This document shows, piece by piece, positions 1-34,813 of a DNA stretch of 64,000 nucleotides. Positions within the stretch are counted from its first letter, which is position 1, and each line of letters opens with the position of its first letter. Origin of the DNA: Hormiphora californensis (lineage: Eukaryota; Ctenophora; Tentaculata; Cydippida; Pleurobrachiidae); NCBI GenBank assembly GCA_020137815.1, contig CM035355.1, positions 967,451-1,031,450 of the forward strand, in the 5' to 3' direction. Both the position numbers and the translations under genes were made by a program. The notes below the pieces were generated by a model that was not told the origin of the DNA, did no database searches, and was given only the letters and a program-made list of their open reading frames with translations.

Positions 1-119
1 CAGTATACATGCCAATACTCCAACAATAATCTTCTACAAACTGCTGCCCAAACTTGCTGACCCCATCGCACGTGATCGTCTCTCCTCCGTACTGTTTTTG
101 AGATACCACCATACACACG
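1..119 (-). CDS. Partial innexin, third tandem copy (window edge)
   Basis: The minus strand encodes the start of an innexin's first extracellular loop (QKQYGGET then a CDG..FGQQF segment). It is nearly identical to the same part of the two downstream innexins. The rest of the gene lies left of the window. Like the copy at 2989-4173, its upstream end does not match the TM1-encoding start of the complete copy at 8025-9332. The sequence diverges at the same point (cacacgtg..), which means this copy shares the 5' truncation. One substitution replaces the Leu of SLKQY by Gln. Whether it is expressed cannot be judged from this fragment. Confidence 0.7.
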
Positions 120-881
120 TGTTTTGGATAGCATAGCTGATCCCCAGGTTAGTGGATTTGTCGCACGCAACTCACCGCACTAGAGTGCATACCCTATAGA
201 ATATAATGCAGTTGTTGCAGTGCAGTGGGGTGGTGCCCAGCAATGCTGTAGAGAAATATGTACCGAAAGGACCAGAGCTGAAACGCCGTAGAAAGTGATA
301 TCAGCACCCCGACATCGGATTTATCCTAGTCACCTTGCTTTGCTTACATCCACAATAACCGCAAACCTGTACCAACAACCAGTATCATGTTGTTATAGTC
401 ACATGATTCATAGTCCATACCCATATAGTTATGCGGCTCACCACCCTTTACGAGTGAATGGTTTCGTGTCCCGTTTTCTCCAATTTAGCCCATCGATTTC
501 GATTTAAAACTTTTCTAGCTTGTTCATTATATTAACCCTTGAATCTATATAACGAGTGTCTATTTTTAGAAAATAATTGATTTTTTACGCGAACGAATTA
601 CGTGTTCATTTGATATTTTGGACATGTTCCTGAGTTAGTTATTGACAAGATAAAACCGGTTAAAGGTCTCTAACCCATGTATTTCTCCTCAAAATCGGTA
701 CACGACATTATTTCTGGGACACGACATTATTTCTGGGACACAACATTATTTCTGGGACACGACATTATTTCTGGGACACGACATTCTTTCTGGGACACGA
801 CATTCTTTCTGGGACACGACATTTGTTAATCCATATACCTTAACACCTCATTTTCCTATATAATATTATATAGTCACCACC
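120..881. other. Spacer between innexin and BTB copy 1
   Basis: No gene seen. This stretch is homologous to 4174-4652 in the next unit and so belongs to the duplicated block. It differs by containing the 19-bp repeat array at 700-824. An AT-rich tract with TATA-like words (around 860-873) lies just before the Kozak-like ACCATGG start of the BTB gene and is the likeliest core promoter. Confidence 0.5.
700..824. repeat. 19-bp tandem repeat, about 6.5 copies
   Basis: Units read acacgacattatttctggg with single-base variants (acaacatt, attctttc). The array sits 60-180 bp upstream of BTB copy 1. It is missing upstream of BTB copy 2, so it arose or was lost after the duplication. If the spacer is a promoter, the two paralogues differ by this array. 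Confidence 0.9.
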
Positions 882-2486
882 ATGGAAATTCCAAATTGTA
901 CCGTACCCATGAACTTTGGTAGCCAGTACCGGGAGTTCCCGGGTCTGAATGACCTACAACTGATGTGCAGTGGAGGTGAAGTAGTCCGCACCAGCTCTTT
1001 CCCGCTAGCCATAAACAGTCCGGTAATGTGCAATTTGGTCGGTACCCAGGGCATGAAGGAGCTAGACTTGGAGGAATTTTCGGAGCCCTCGGTGAATTGT
1101 TTCGTCTATGCATGTTACTCGGGTTATTTAACTCTCCTCAAGAAGCAAAACTTCCGGGAGGTCAACAAAATGTGTGCAGTGTTTAAGGTCCAATGGATGA
1201 TAGACAGCTGTCTCAAATTCTTTACTGGCCTCTGCTCTGACCTTACCGAAGAATCCTTTGAAACAGCATGGTATTTGTTCGAGGAAGCGGCATACATCCT
1301 CAAGGACAGGAACAGCAGAGAGCTGGAAGAACCTTTAAAAAACAGATTGGAAGAATTGCCTACTCTCAGATTGGCACTGATAAATGAATTTCTCTCACGT
1401 GATCCTAACAAACAAGAGTTCATGTACACCAAGCTTTGTTTATCCCTGGCTGGAAAGTCAACCCCTGTTCTTCATAGTTGGCTAATTACCCTGATAGAAA
1501 ATAAGACCCCTCCCGTGGAACTTAGTGGAGTCGAAAAACAGTTCCTCAAATCCCAAACCCTGACGATTTGTTCCCAAGAGGATCCTGAAGTCTACAAAAA
1601 GTTGGTCATTACTCTCCAATCTTCATTGTGCAACGAAGATCTTGGTGCATTATTTGCAACGTTCCTTCAGGTTCAAATGATGCCAGTAGTACCCAGTCCC
1701 TCGAGTAGCTCCCATTACAAACCTGACCAGATTATGAATCCTATAGAAATACCAGCTCTTGGAGGGTGCAATTCCTTTCTGGATGCTGTGAAAGTACTTG
1801 ATGGGGAAACGAGAATTAATTCATGTTTCCAGTTTGTAATATCCTTGTACTACTGCTGTGAAATGTTTGGCGACACATCTTCACAGGATGTTGCTGATGC
1901 AATAACAGCAGCACTGGATAAGCGCCGTAACAACACTACACGCGGGCTATTTGGAGTCTCACTGTTAACCGAATTGGGGTATTTTGGAAACTTTACTGGA
2001 GTTAGCGGAGTTGTGGAGCAGTACATGAGAGAGAAGGAGGACAGTGTAGTTGAATGGTATTGGGATTATGTATATGATAGCCCATTGGAGTTCCCATTGC
2101 AGCATTCCGAAAACGTGTTTCTCGGCCTGCATTATGGACCAACAAGTTACTGTAATGAAAACCCAAAAGGGTCCAAGAAAAGATGCAAGTTGGCTGTGGA
2201 GGTTTCAATGTCTCTTACAAATGATAAATCGTGGCCGATAATTACTACTAAATTAGTGACGGATCAAACAATTTTAGAATCTCAAACACACTCTCATTTT
2301 CACCAAGACCCTGAATTGCTCCAGTACATTATAATTGATGATTATGGTGGTCCCGGTATCTTACCCTTAATGGTGTGTAGTGACATGAACACTCCAACTA
2401 CCACACTACGTAGATTCTACGAGCACTGTAATAAACACTATATGATGTTCATTGTTATCGGGTTACCTCGTGTAAAACTTGGTTAG
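882..2486 (+). CDS. BTB/POZ-domain protein, tandem copy 1
   Basis: Intronless ORF of 534 residues with a good start context (ACCATGG). Residues about 22-115 fit a BTB/POZ fold: an N-terminal LNDLQLMC strand with following GG turn, a PLAINSPVM helix, the ELDLEEFSEPSVNCFVYACY core and a following helical pair (VNKMCAVFKVQWM). BTB domains dimerise and often present substrates to CUL3 ubiquitin ligases. That role is only an inference here. Residues 115-280 look helical, as in a BACK-like region. The C-terminal 250 residues match no family I recognise. A poly(A) signal AATAAA lies at 2555-2560. The gene is about 97% similar to copy 2 over its first 390 residues, but much less so in the last third. 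Confidence 0.85.
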   Translation: MEIPNCTVPMNFGSQYREFPGLNDLQLMCSGGEVVRTSSFPLAINSPVMCNLVGTQGMKELDLEEFSEPSVNCFVYACYSGYLTLLKKQNFREVNKMCAVFKVQWMIDSCLKFFTGLCSDLTEESFETAWYLFEEAAYILKDRNSRELEEPLKNRLEELPTLRLALINEFLSRDPNKQEFMYTKLCLSLAGKSTPVLHSWLITLIENKTPPVELSGVEKQFLKSQTLTICSQEDPEVYKKLVITLQSSLCNEDLGALFATFLQVQMMPVVPSPSSSSHYKPDQIMNPIEIPALGGCNSFLDAVKVLDGETRINSCFQFVISLYYCCEMFGDTSSQDVADAITAALDKRRNNTTRGLFGVSLLTELGYFGNFTGVSGVVEQYMREKEDSVVEWYWDYVYDSPLEFPLQHSENVFLGLHYGPTSYCNENPKGSKKRCKLAVEVSMSLTNDKSWPIITTKLVTDQTILESQTHSHFHQDPELLQYIIIDDYGGPGILPLMVCSDMNTPTTTLRRFYEHCNKHYMMFIVIGLPRVKLG

Positions 2487-2988
2487 CTATGTTGTTACAT
2501 CTTCCAATGTACTGAGTGGCTAAATGACAATGAGATATGCAGTAACTGACACAAAATAAACTAATTGTGTGGTCCGATATTATTAGATGTATGGTATTGT
2601 ATGATTCGATTTGGGTTGCGTCATGTGAAGGATTGTTGGTTCCCTTAGTGTATGTTTATATTAAACCTAATTAATGTTTATAATAATGTTTTGAATTAAT
2701 TAAGTCTAACGGTGTCTACCTAGTCCCAGTTATAGTGAATATATGTCTACCACAGTTTCGCCACAACAGGGATCTAAACTAAGGTTGTGTTTTCCCATCA
2801 TGGGGCTCTATAATGGTGTTATTTATCACGTGATATATATGTTGGTGTTGGTGGCCACGTAAAGCACAAATATTAACTGAATCAATAAGTTGACTGATCT
2901 AATCGGATGTCTTTGACAAACATAAATATCATAAAATTTATTTAATAACACATCGATATACATAGTTTATTTTATCTATATCAACAGT
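2487..2988. other. Convergent 3' spacer of BTB and innexin
   Basis: Shared 3' region of the convergent BTB (+) and innexin (-) genes. It holds AATAAA at 2555-2560 for the BTB gene and, on the minus strand, AATAAA (plus 2937-2942, TTTATT) for the innexin. The same spacer in the next unit has two insertions, which makes this one the uninterrupted form. No gene seen. Confidence 0.6.
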
Positions 2989-4173
2989 TCACACTAGTTT
3001 GTCAGCCTGTATCACCCCCGTATTGTCATCAACAGTACTATCATGATCCAAAGCAAATTGATTCTTCACTACTTCCACATCCATGGTTGCCTTGGTAACA
3101 AGTCTATAGGTTAACTCATCAAATATCCTGGTGAAGATGACTGGATTGGTGTTACTCATCAGCACCTGAATCAGCTCTCTTCCCCCTGCTCCAATACTCC
3201 TAAAGACATACTGATACCGGGGTCTATTAGGCATCATGCAATCATCCAGCATCCTCTCGTAGGTGCCTCGCCAGAAGAACATCTCACTAAGATGAAGGAA
3301 GCAACTGCAGAGATTGGAGAAGAAGGCTAAGATAAGAATGAACCATGTGATAAGGAAGAGATATTGATAGAGGACGTTAGGGGTCAGGACACACATTGCA
3401 GTCTCAGTTTCTAGACCACTCAATCCGAACCGCTGAACCTCACACGCGACCATCTTAGGAAATAGTTTATCTTTGTTAAGAGTGGTGTGGTTTACTAAAT
3501 TCTCCTCGTATAAAGTGAACCTGACACCAAACCAATCAGCACCATAGTTATACCATGTCTCACTCCCATACTCGAACATTTCACCAGTCAGGTAAAATAC
3601 TGCTACCGTAATACCAAGGTAGAAGAGCTTGGTGCACCCTATAGCTAAACTGAAGCTATTTCGTTTAAACCAAAACTTCAGACCTTTCCCAAAGATGTGG
3701 TGTTTAAACCGGTAATACAACCAGCTAACCACTTTCTCCTGAGTCTTCTCAGCAGCCTGCCCGTCTGACAGGGTGGTCTTGCAGAGTTGCCTGATGAGTG
3801 GTTTGTACTCCCCTGCTGCAAAGTGTTTGAAAAGTAGGTAGGGTGTGTAATAAGCAGCTGCTACGATGGCAAAGTAGAACTGTACCCACTGGTACCACAG
3901 GTGGAATATCTTCTCCGGGGGCAGGACATCCTTCTCACTGAGACACTCCAACCTTGTTCCATCTGTCAGCAATCTGGGTACACATGCTGGTAGTTGGTCT
4001 GGCACAATGCCAGGGTAGGGAAGCATGGGGGTGGGGAGATCATACGCCTCTCTCACAGTATACATGCCAATACTCCAACAATAATCCTCCACAAACTGCT
4101 GCCCAAACTTGCTGACCCCATCGCACGTGATCGTCTCTCCTCCGTACTGTTTTAGAGATACCATCATACACAC
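2989..4173 (-). CDS. Innexin, tandem copy lacking its N-terminus
   Basis: Innexins form gap-junction channels or hemichannels with four membrane helices. This ORF starts in mid TM1 (VCMMVSLKQYGGETITC) and then has everything else: loop 1 with paired Cys (TITC, EDYCW), TM2 (FHLWYQWVQFYFAIVAAAYY), a basic cytoplasmic loop, TM3 (TKLFYLGITVAVFYL), loop 2 (VACEVQRFG..MCVLTP) and TM4 (YQYLFLITWFILILAFF), with a tail ending in ADKLV. The codon at 4173 is GTG. The open frame extends about ten codons upstream to a TAA but has no Met in good position. The complete paralogue has 40 more N-terminal residues. This copy is therefore either a pseudogene or uses an unseen first exon. There is no internal stop or frameshift. 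Confidence 0.8.
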   Translation of the reverse strand: MCMMVSLKQYGGETITCDGVSKFGQQFVEDYCWSIGMYTVREAYDLPTPMLPYPGIVPDQLPACVPRLLTDGTRLECLSEKDVLPPEKIFHLWYQWVQFYFAIVAAAYYTPYLLFKHFAAGEYKPLIRQLCKTTLSDGQAAEKTQEKVVSWLYYRFKHHIFGKGLKFWFKRNSFSLAIGCTKLFYLGITVAVFYLTGEMFEYGSETWYNYGADWFGVRFTLYEENLVNHTTLNKDKLFPKMVACEVQRFGLSGLETETAMCVLTPNVLYQYLFLITWFILILAFFSNLCSCFLHLSEMFFWRGTYERMLDDCMMPNRPRYQYVFRSIGAGGRELIQVLMSNTNPVIFTRIFDELTYRLVTKATMDVEVVKNQFALDHDSTVDDNTGVIQADKLV

Positions 4174-4652
4174 GTGTTTTGGATAGTATAGCTGATCCCC
4201 AGGTTAGAGGATTTGTCGCATGCAACTCACCACACTAGAGTGCATACACTATAGAACATAATGCGGTTATTAGGGTGCCCAGCTATGCTGTAGAGAAATC
4301 TTTGCCGAAAGGACCGTAGATGAAACGCCACAGAAAGTAATATCAGCACCCCGACATCGGATTTATCCAGGTCACCTTGCTTTGCTTACACCCACAATAA
4401 CCGCAAACCTGTTCTAACAACCAGTACTATGTTGTTATAGTCACATGATTCATAATCCATACATATGCGGCTTCTTATGCAGTCACCCTTCTCCAGTGAC
4501 TGGTGCTTGTTTTTACCATAATATTAGGTTGCCTCAGAAAAAATTTCGTGACCCATTTTCTCCAATTGATTCCGATTTAAAACTTTTCTAGCCTTGAATC
4601 TATATAACGAGCGCACCCTAACGCCTCATTTTTCTATTATATAGTCACCACC
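4174..4652. other. Spacer between innexin copy and BTB copy 2
   Basis: Homologous to 120-881 but shorter, without the 19-bp array. It contains the same AT-rich TATA-like tract shortly before the ATG at 4653. No gene seen. Confidence 0.5.
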
Positions 4653-6296
4653 ATGGAAATTCCGAATTGTACCGTACCCATGAACTTTGGTAGCCAGTAC
4701 CGGGAGTTCCCGGGTCTGAATGACCTACAACTGATGTGCAGTGGAGGTGAAGTAGTCCGCACCAGCTCTTTCCCGCTAGCCATAAACAGTCCGGTAATGT
4801 GCGATTTGGTCGGTACCCAGGGAATGAAAGAGCTAGACTTGGAGGAATTTTCGGAGCCCTCGGTGAATTGTTTCGTCTATGCATGTTACTCGGGTCATTT
4901 AACTCTCCTCAAGAAGCAAAACTTTCGGGAGGTCAACAAAATGTGTGCAGTGTTTAAGGTCCAATGGATGATAGACAGCTGTCTCAAATTCTTTACTGGC
5001 CTCTGCTCTGACCTTACCGAAGAATCCTTTGAAACAGCGTGGTATTTGTTCGAGGAAGCGGCATACATCCTCAAGGAGAGGAACAGCAGAGAGCTGGAAG
5101 AACCTTTAAAAAACAGATTGGAAGAATTGCCTACTCTCAGATTGGCTCTGATAAATGAATTTCTCTCACGTGATCCTAACAAACAAGAGTTCATGTACAC
5201 CAAGCTTTGTTTATCCCTGGCTGGAAAGTCAACCCCTGTTCTTCATAGTTGGCTTGTTACCCTGATAGAAATTAAGACCCCTCCCGTGGAACTTAGTGGA
5301 GTCGAAAAACAGTTCCTCAAATCCCAAACCCTGACGATTTGTTCCCAAGAGGATCCTGAAGTGTACAAAAAGTTGGTCAGTACTCTACAATCTTCATTGG
5401 GCAACGAAGATCTTGGTGCATTATTTGCAACGTTCCTTCAGGTTCAAATGATGCCAGTAGTACCCAGTCCCTCGAGTAGCTCCCAGTACAAACCTGACCA
5501 GATTGTGTATCCTATAGAAATACCAGCTCTTGGAGAGTGCACTTCCTTTCTGGATGCTGTGAAAATACTAGACGGGGAAACGAGAATTAATTCATGTTTC
5601 CAGTTTGTAATGTCCTTGTTGGACTACTGCTGTGACATGTTTGGCGACACATTTTCACAGGATGTTGCTGATGCAATAACAGCAGCACTGGAGAAGCGAC
5701 GTAACAACACTACACGTGGGCTATTTGGAGTCTCACTGTTTACTAAACCGCGGTACTTGGGAAACTTTCCTGAAGTAAGGGGAGTTGTGGAGCAGTACAT
5801 GAGAGAGAAGGAGGACAGTGCAGTTATTAATATATTGTATGGGGATGCTGTATTTTACAATTGGAATGTTGTATATGATGGCGGCCCATTTAAATTCCCA
5901 TTCCAGCATTCCAGCAACATGTTCCTCGACCTGCATTGTGGAACAAGTTACTGTAATGAAAACCCAAAGGGGTCCAAGAAAAGATGCAAGTTGGCTGTGG
6001 AGTTTTCAATGTCTCTTACAAATGATCAATCGTGGCCAATAATTACCACTAAATTAGTGACGGATCAAACAATTTTAGAATCTCAAACAGACTCTCATTT
6101 TCACCAAGACCCAGAATTGCTCCAGTACATTTGGATTGTTGGTAATGGTGCTGGTCCCGGTTTCTTCCCCTTCATGGCCATGGTGTGTAGTGACATGAAA
6201 ACTCCAAATACCGAACTACGAAGATTCTACGAGCACTGTAATGAACACAATGAGATGTTCATTGATATCATGTTACCTCGTGTAGAACTTGGTTAG
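4653..6296 (+). CDS. BTB/POZ-domain protein, tandem copy 2
   Basis: Intronless ORF of 547 residues, paralogue of 882-2486, with the same ACCATGG start and an AATAAA at 6370-6375. The BTB region (about residues 22-115) is almost unchanged. Differences cluster in two blocks, about residues 390-440 (extra INILYGDAVF segment) and the last 50 residues. Both keep the frame, so the gene looks functional. As with copy 1, a CUL3-adaptor or dimerisation role is inferred only from the BTB fold, and the C-terminal region is of unknown family. Confidence 0.85.
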   Translation: MEIPNCTVPMNFGSQYREFPGLNDLQLMCSGGEVVRTSSFPLAINSPVMCDLVGTQGMKELDLEEFSEPSVNCFVYACYSGHLTLLKKQNFREVNKMCAVFKVQWMIDSCLKFFTGLCSDLTEESFETAWYLFEEAAYILKERNSRELEEPLKNRLEELPTLRLALINEFLSRDPNKQEFMYTKLCLSLAGKSTPVLHSWLVTLIEIKTPPVELSGVEKQFLKSQTLTICSQEDPEVYKKLVSTLQSSLGNEDLGALFATFLQVQMMPVVPSPSSSSQYKPDQIVYPIEIPALGECTSFLDAVKILDGETRINSCFQFVMSLLDYCCDMFGDTFSQDVADAITAALEKRRNNTTRGLFGVSLFTKPRYLGNFPEVRGVVEQYMREKEDSAVINILYGDAVFYNWNVVYDGGPFKFPFQHSSNMFLDLHCGTSYCNENPKGSKKRCKLAVEFSMSLTNDQSWPIITTKLVTDQTILESQTDSHFHQDPELLQYIWIVGNGAGPGFFPFMAMVCSDMKTPNTELRRFYEHCNEHNEMFIDIMLPRVELG

Positions 6297-6400
6297 CTGT
6301 GTTGTTACCTTCCAATGTACTGAGTGGCTACTAGATAAATGACAATGAGATATGCAGTAATTGGCACAAAATAAACTAATTGTGTGGTCCAATATTATTA

Positions 6401-6611
6401 GATGTATGGTATTGCACAACAAATAGAAACACGTTGGTTTACAAACAAATGTTTCGATCTTGCGATCTCATCAGTGTACACTGATGAGATCGCAAGATCG
6501 AAACATTTGTTTGTAAACCAACGTGTTTCTATTTGTTGTACTCTGCTCTCGGTTCCACGCCGATAGAGCTCTCTTGTGGCCTACTGAAACAACCATATTG
6601 ATGTATGGTAT
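6401..6611. mobile_element. Inserted 187-bp fold-back element with 12-bp target duplication
   Basis: Compared with the same spacer in unit 1, unit 2 has an extra 187 bp (6413-6599). It is bounded by two copies of gatgtatggtat (6401-6412, 6600-6611). Unit 1 has that word once, so it is a target-site duplication. Positions 6416-6539 form a 124-bp perfect palindrome: two 62-nt arms with no spacer, centred between 6477 and 6478. The remaining 60 bp (6540-6599) are unique. There is no ORF, so the element is non-autonomous. Confidence 0.85.
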
Positions 6612-6854
6612 AATTGTATGATTCGATTTGTGTTGCGTCGTGTGAAGGATTGTTGATTCCCTTACTGTATGTTTATATTGAACCTAGTTAATGTTTATAA
6701 TATTGTTTTGAATTAATTAAGTCTAACGGTGTCTACCTAATCCCAGTTATAGTGAATGTTATGTATACCACAGTTTCGCCACAATAGGGCTCTAAACTAA
6801 GGTAGTGTTTTCTCATCATGGGGCTCTATAATGGTGTTATTTATCACGTGATAC

Positions 6855-7870
6855 TCATATCTCTATTATAATTTGGAGATGTCGCGTGATGGTCGTTCGT
6901 TCAGCGGTATCTAAGCGACAGACTGCTCCTTCATAAAACACTCTATAGGCCCAAAGCTGTAAAGCTGTTGCTCACACTTTTGGAACTTCCAGTGGAAGTT
7001 TGCTGATATTTTCGAATGAATTTTAATATGCCAGTCCCCATAGTTACCAATTCAGTTGCCATGGCAACCGTGTTATTGATGTTGAAAGTGGCGAAAGGAA
7101 CCACCCGGCGAAGCCGGGTGGGTTATCAAAAAGCTCTTACTTGAAGCGCACCCAATGGGTGCGCTAGTATCTCTATTATAATTTGGAGATGAACGACGTC
7201 GAAGTGATGGCCGTTCGTTAGGCGGTATCTAAGCGACAGACTGCTCCTTCATTAAGAATTTCAATGGCGTCCTGCAGTGGTGCAGTGACCAAAATTACGT
7301 AACTATGGCGGAAGTTGAGCCGCGCGCACACAGTGGCTGCTAACAGCGACTGCTTTAACTTCTCCTTCCGCTGCGCGCGTTCCTGGAATGATAACGTCCT
7401 GTCATGACCACTTCATGTTGCTATGGCACTGATTTAAATTGTTTTGGGTCCTCTTGATGTGTGCTCACTGCTCCTGCTATCCGATCACATTTCATCTCAT
7501 CAGAAACCAGCCCTGTCAGTGTCACATATCTCACAGTCATCAGCTCAGTACACTGCACAGTGTCACATGTTTAAATTACCACTCCCATTATTATGGGATT
7601 GTCGAATAGAACTCTAAATCAGATGTCAAACCCAAAGCGTTACGTGTAACACCCGGCCCTTTTTTGGGAGCAGTTGTTTTTACTTTGCTGGCAGTTTGAG
7701 ATCATTTCGGAACATAATTTAGCAATTCAGTCTCCATAGTTACCGATTTAGTTGCCATGGCAACCATTGAATTGGTGACATATGTGGGAGAAAGAGGGCC
7801 ACCCGGCGGAGCCGGGTGAGTTATCAAAACGCCCTTACTTGGGGCGCACCCAATGGGTGCGCTAGTATAT
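6855..7870. mobile_element. Two head-to-tail hairpin-ended elements inserted in the spacer
   Basis: This block is absent from unit 1, where cacgtgata runs directly into tatatgttgg. It consists of two related units, about 6858-7170 and 7171-7870. Each begins with tctctattataatttggag and ends in two hairpins, CCACCCGGCG/AAGCCGGGTGG (7101-7121) and GCGCACCC/AA/TGGGTGCGC-type (7146-7164; 7844-7862). The second unit has an internal expansion of about 390 bp. There is no protein-coding ORF. The ordered hairpins suggest a structure-recognised non-autonomous transposon. Confidence 0.7.
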
Positions 7871-8024
7871 ATATATGTTGGTGTTGGTGGCCACGTAAAG
7901 CACAAATATTAACTGAATCAATAAGTTGACCGATCTAATCGGATGTCTTTGACAAACATAAATATCATAAAATTTATTTAATAACACATCGATATACATA
8001 GTTTATTTTATCTATCTCAACAGT

Positions 8025-9332
8025 TCACACTAGTTTGTCAGCCTGTATCACACCCGTATTGTCATCAACAGTACTATCATGATCCATAGCAAATTGATTC
8101 TTCACTACTTCCACATCCATGGTTGCCTTGGTAACAAGTCTATAGGTTAACTCATCAAATATCCTGGTGAAGATGACTGGATTAGTGTTACTCATCAGCA
8201 CCTGAATCAGCTCCCTTCCCCCTGCTCCAATACTCCTAAAGACATACTGATACCGGGGTCTATTAGGCATCATGCAATCATCCAGCATCCTCTCATAGGT
8301 GCCTCGCCAGAAGAACATCTCACTAAGATGAAGGAAGCAACTGCAGAGATTGGAGAAGAAGGCTAAGATAAGAATGAACCATGTGATAAGGAAGAGATAT
8401 TGATAGAGGACGTTAGGGGTCAGGACACACATTGCAGTCTCAGTTTCTAGACCACTCAACCCGAACCGCTGTACCTCACACGCGACCATTTTAGGAAATA
8501 GTTTATCTTTGTTAAGAGTGGTGTGGTTTACTAAATTCTCCTCGTATAAAGTGAACCTAACACCAAACCAATCAGCCCCATAGTTATACCATGTCTCACT
8601 CCCATACTCGAACATTTCACCTGTCAGGTAAAATACTGCTACCGTAATACCTAGATAGAAGAGCTTGGTGCACCCTATAGCTAAACTGAAGCTATTTCGT
8701 TTAAACCAAAACTTCAGACCTTTCCCAAAGATGTGGTGTTTAAACCGGTAATACAACCAACTAACCACTTTCTCCTGAGTTTTCTCAGCAGCCTGCCCGT
8801 CTGACAGGGTGGTCTTGCAGAGTTGCCTGATGAGTGGTTTGTACTCCCCTGCTGCAAAGTGTTTGAAAAGTAGGTAGGGTGTGTAGTAAGCAGCTGCTAC
8901 GATGGCAAAGTAGAACTGTACCCACTGGTACCACAGGTGGAATATCTTCTCCGGGGGCAGGACATCCTTCTCACTGGGACACTCCAACCTTGTTCCATCT
9001 GTCAGCAATCTGGGTACACAAGCTGGTAGTTGGTCTGGCACAATGCCAGGGTAGGGGAGCATGGGGGTGGGGAGATCATACGCCTCTCTCACAGTATACA
9101 TGCCAATACTCCAACAATAATCCTCTACAAACTGCTGCCCAAACTTGCTGACCCCATCGCACGTGATCGTCTCTCCTCCGTACTGTTTTAGAGATACCAC
9201 CATACACATGGTCAGAATGATGATGAACACGTAGCATCTATTGACCTGATCCCAGGCATCGTCAACTGTAACGTCTTTGAAGGGCGAGTACTGACGAAGG
9301 GAGTGGACTATCCAGAATGGGTGGATTGTCAT
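8025..9332 (-). CDS. Innexin, complete tandem copy
   Basis: ORF of 435 residues on one exon. The N-terminus MTIHPFWIVH is followed by VDDAWDQVNRCYV, which matches the conserved innexin N-terminal helix, and TM1 (YVFIIILTMCMVVSL). Next come loop 1 with CDG..EDYCW, TM2, the cytoplasmic loop, TM3, loop 2 (CEVQRFG..MCVL), TM4 and an acidic tail. It should form gap junctions or hemichannels in the plasma membrane. It is the only copy in the window with a whole N-terminus. Its start-codon segment is tandemly repeated upstream (9302-9589), which would place short decoy ORFs in a 5' leader. A minus-strand poly(A) signal lies at 7973-7978. Confidence 0.92.
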   Translation of the reverse strand: MTIHPFWIVHSLRQYSPFKDVTVDDAWDQVNRCYVFIIILTMCMVVSLKQYGGETITCDGVSKFGQQFVEDYCWSIGMYTVREAYDLPTPMLPYPGIVPDQLPACVPRLLTDGTRLECPSEKDVLPPEKIFHLWYQWVQFYFAIVAAAYYTPYLLFKHFAAGEYKPLIRQLCKTTLSDGQAAEKTQEKVVSWLYYRFKHHIFGKGLKFWFKRNSFSLAIGCTKLFYLGITVAVFYLTGEMFEYGSETWYNYGADWFGVRFTLYEENLVNHTTLNKDKLFPKMVACEVQRFGLSGLETETAMCVLTPNVLYQYLFLITWFILILAFFSNLCSCFLHLSEMFFWRGTYERMLDDCMMPNRPRYQYVFRSIGAGGRELIQVLMSNTNPVIFTRIFDELTYRLVTKATMDVEVVKNQFAMDHDSTVDDNTGVIQADKLV

Positions 9333-9589
9333 ATTCAGCTAGAAATACGGCAGGATTTTATAATATAGCAGCTAGTGGACTATCCAGAAGGGGTGGATTG
9401 TCATATTCAGCTAGAAATACGGCAGGATTTTATGATATAGCAGCTAGTGGACTATCCAGAATGGGTGGATTGTCATTATCAGCTAGAAATACGTCAATAT
9501 TTTATAATATAGCAGCTAGTGGACTATCCAGAATGGGTGGATTGTCATTATCAGCTAGAAATACGGCAGGATTTTATAATATAGCAGCT
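9302..9589. repeat. 72-bp tandem repeat containing the innexin start codon, 4 copies
   Basis: Four units begin at 9302, 9374, 9446 and 9518. Unit 1 contains the real innexin ATG (9332) and its first ten codons. Units 2-4 repeat that segment on the minus strand and then hit TAG, giving three upstream mini-ORFs that read MTIHPFWIVH-stop. On the plus strand the 24-codon unit is open by chance (327 nt). Confidence 0.9.
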
Positions 9590-10004
9590 AGAAATTCAGT
9601 CAGTGGTACAGTTTCTGATGTAGTGTCTGGAGCAAAACAATGAAACTGTCAGTTTTTGATAAACAAGACCAACAGACACAATTCAAAAGTCTCCCAGCAA
9701 GGCGGGTTAAACAACTGAGTAAAGTCTGTCTTTGAGATTGCCACTGAAGCGATAAAGGGAGTGTGTAAGCTTGGTGTGGTGCATATATAGTAGACATCTC
9801 AGACAAACCTAGATAAAACCCTCCATTTCTATTTATAACTGGCTGTAATAGTCGTTGGAAAATTTCAAATTACATAGTTAGTCCGGTGGATCGGTTGAAA
9901 AGTAGTGGATTAGCATCTAACCAACTAGCTGAACCTCACAAAATGTACCAACTTTTACTTATGATCAAGAGTCAAAACCCTATTACACAATTCCCTCTAC
10001 ACAG
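9590..10004. other. Intron or intergenic region before the first visible nardilysin exon
   Basis: No gene seen. It ends in the acceptor ttccctctacacag at 10004. It either separates the innexin array from the protease gene or is part of a protease intron that contains the array. Confidence 0.5.

Positions 10005-34813
<24,809 letters not shown>

Noticed and set aside
2002-2208. Minus-strand frames inside the BTB genes
   Set aside because: Antisense shadows without features. They differ between the two copies.
9317-9643. Plus-strand ORF with four 24-residue repeats
   Set aside because: It is the open complement of the 72-bp repeat that carries the innexin start. Its frame is open only because the unit is a multiple of three.
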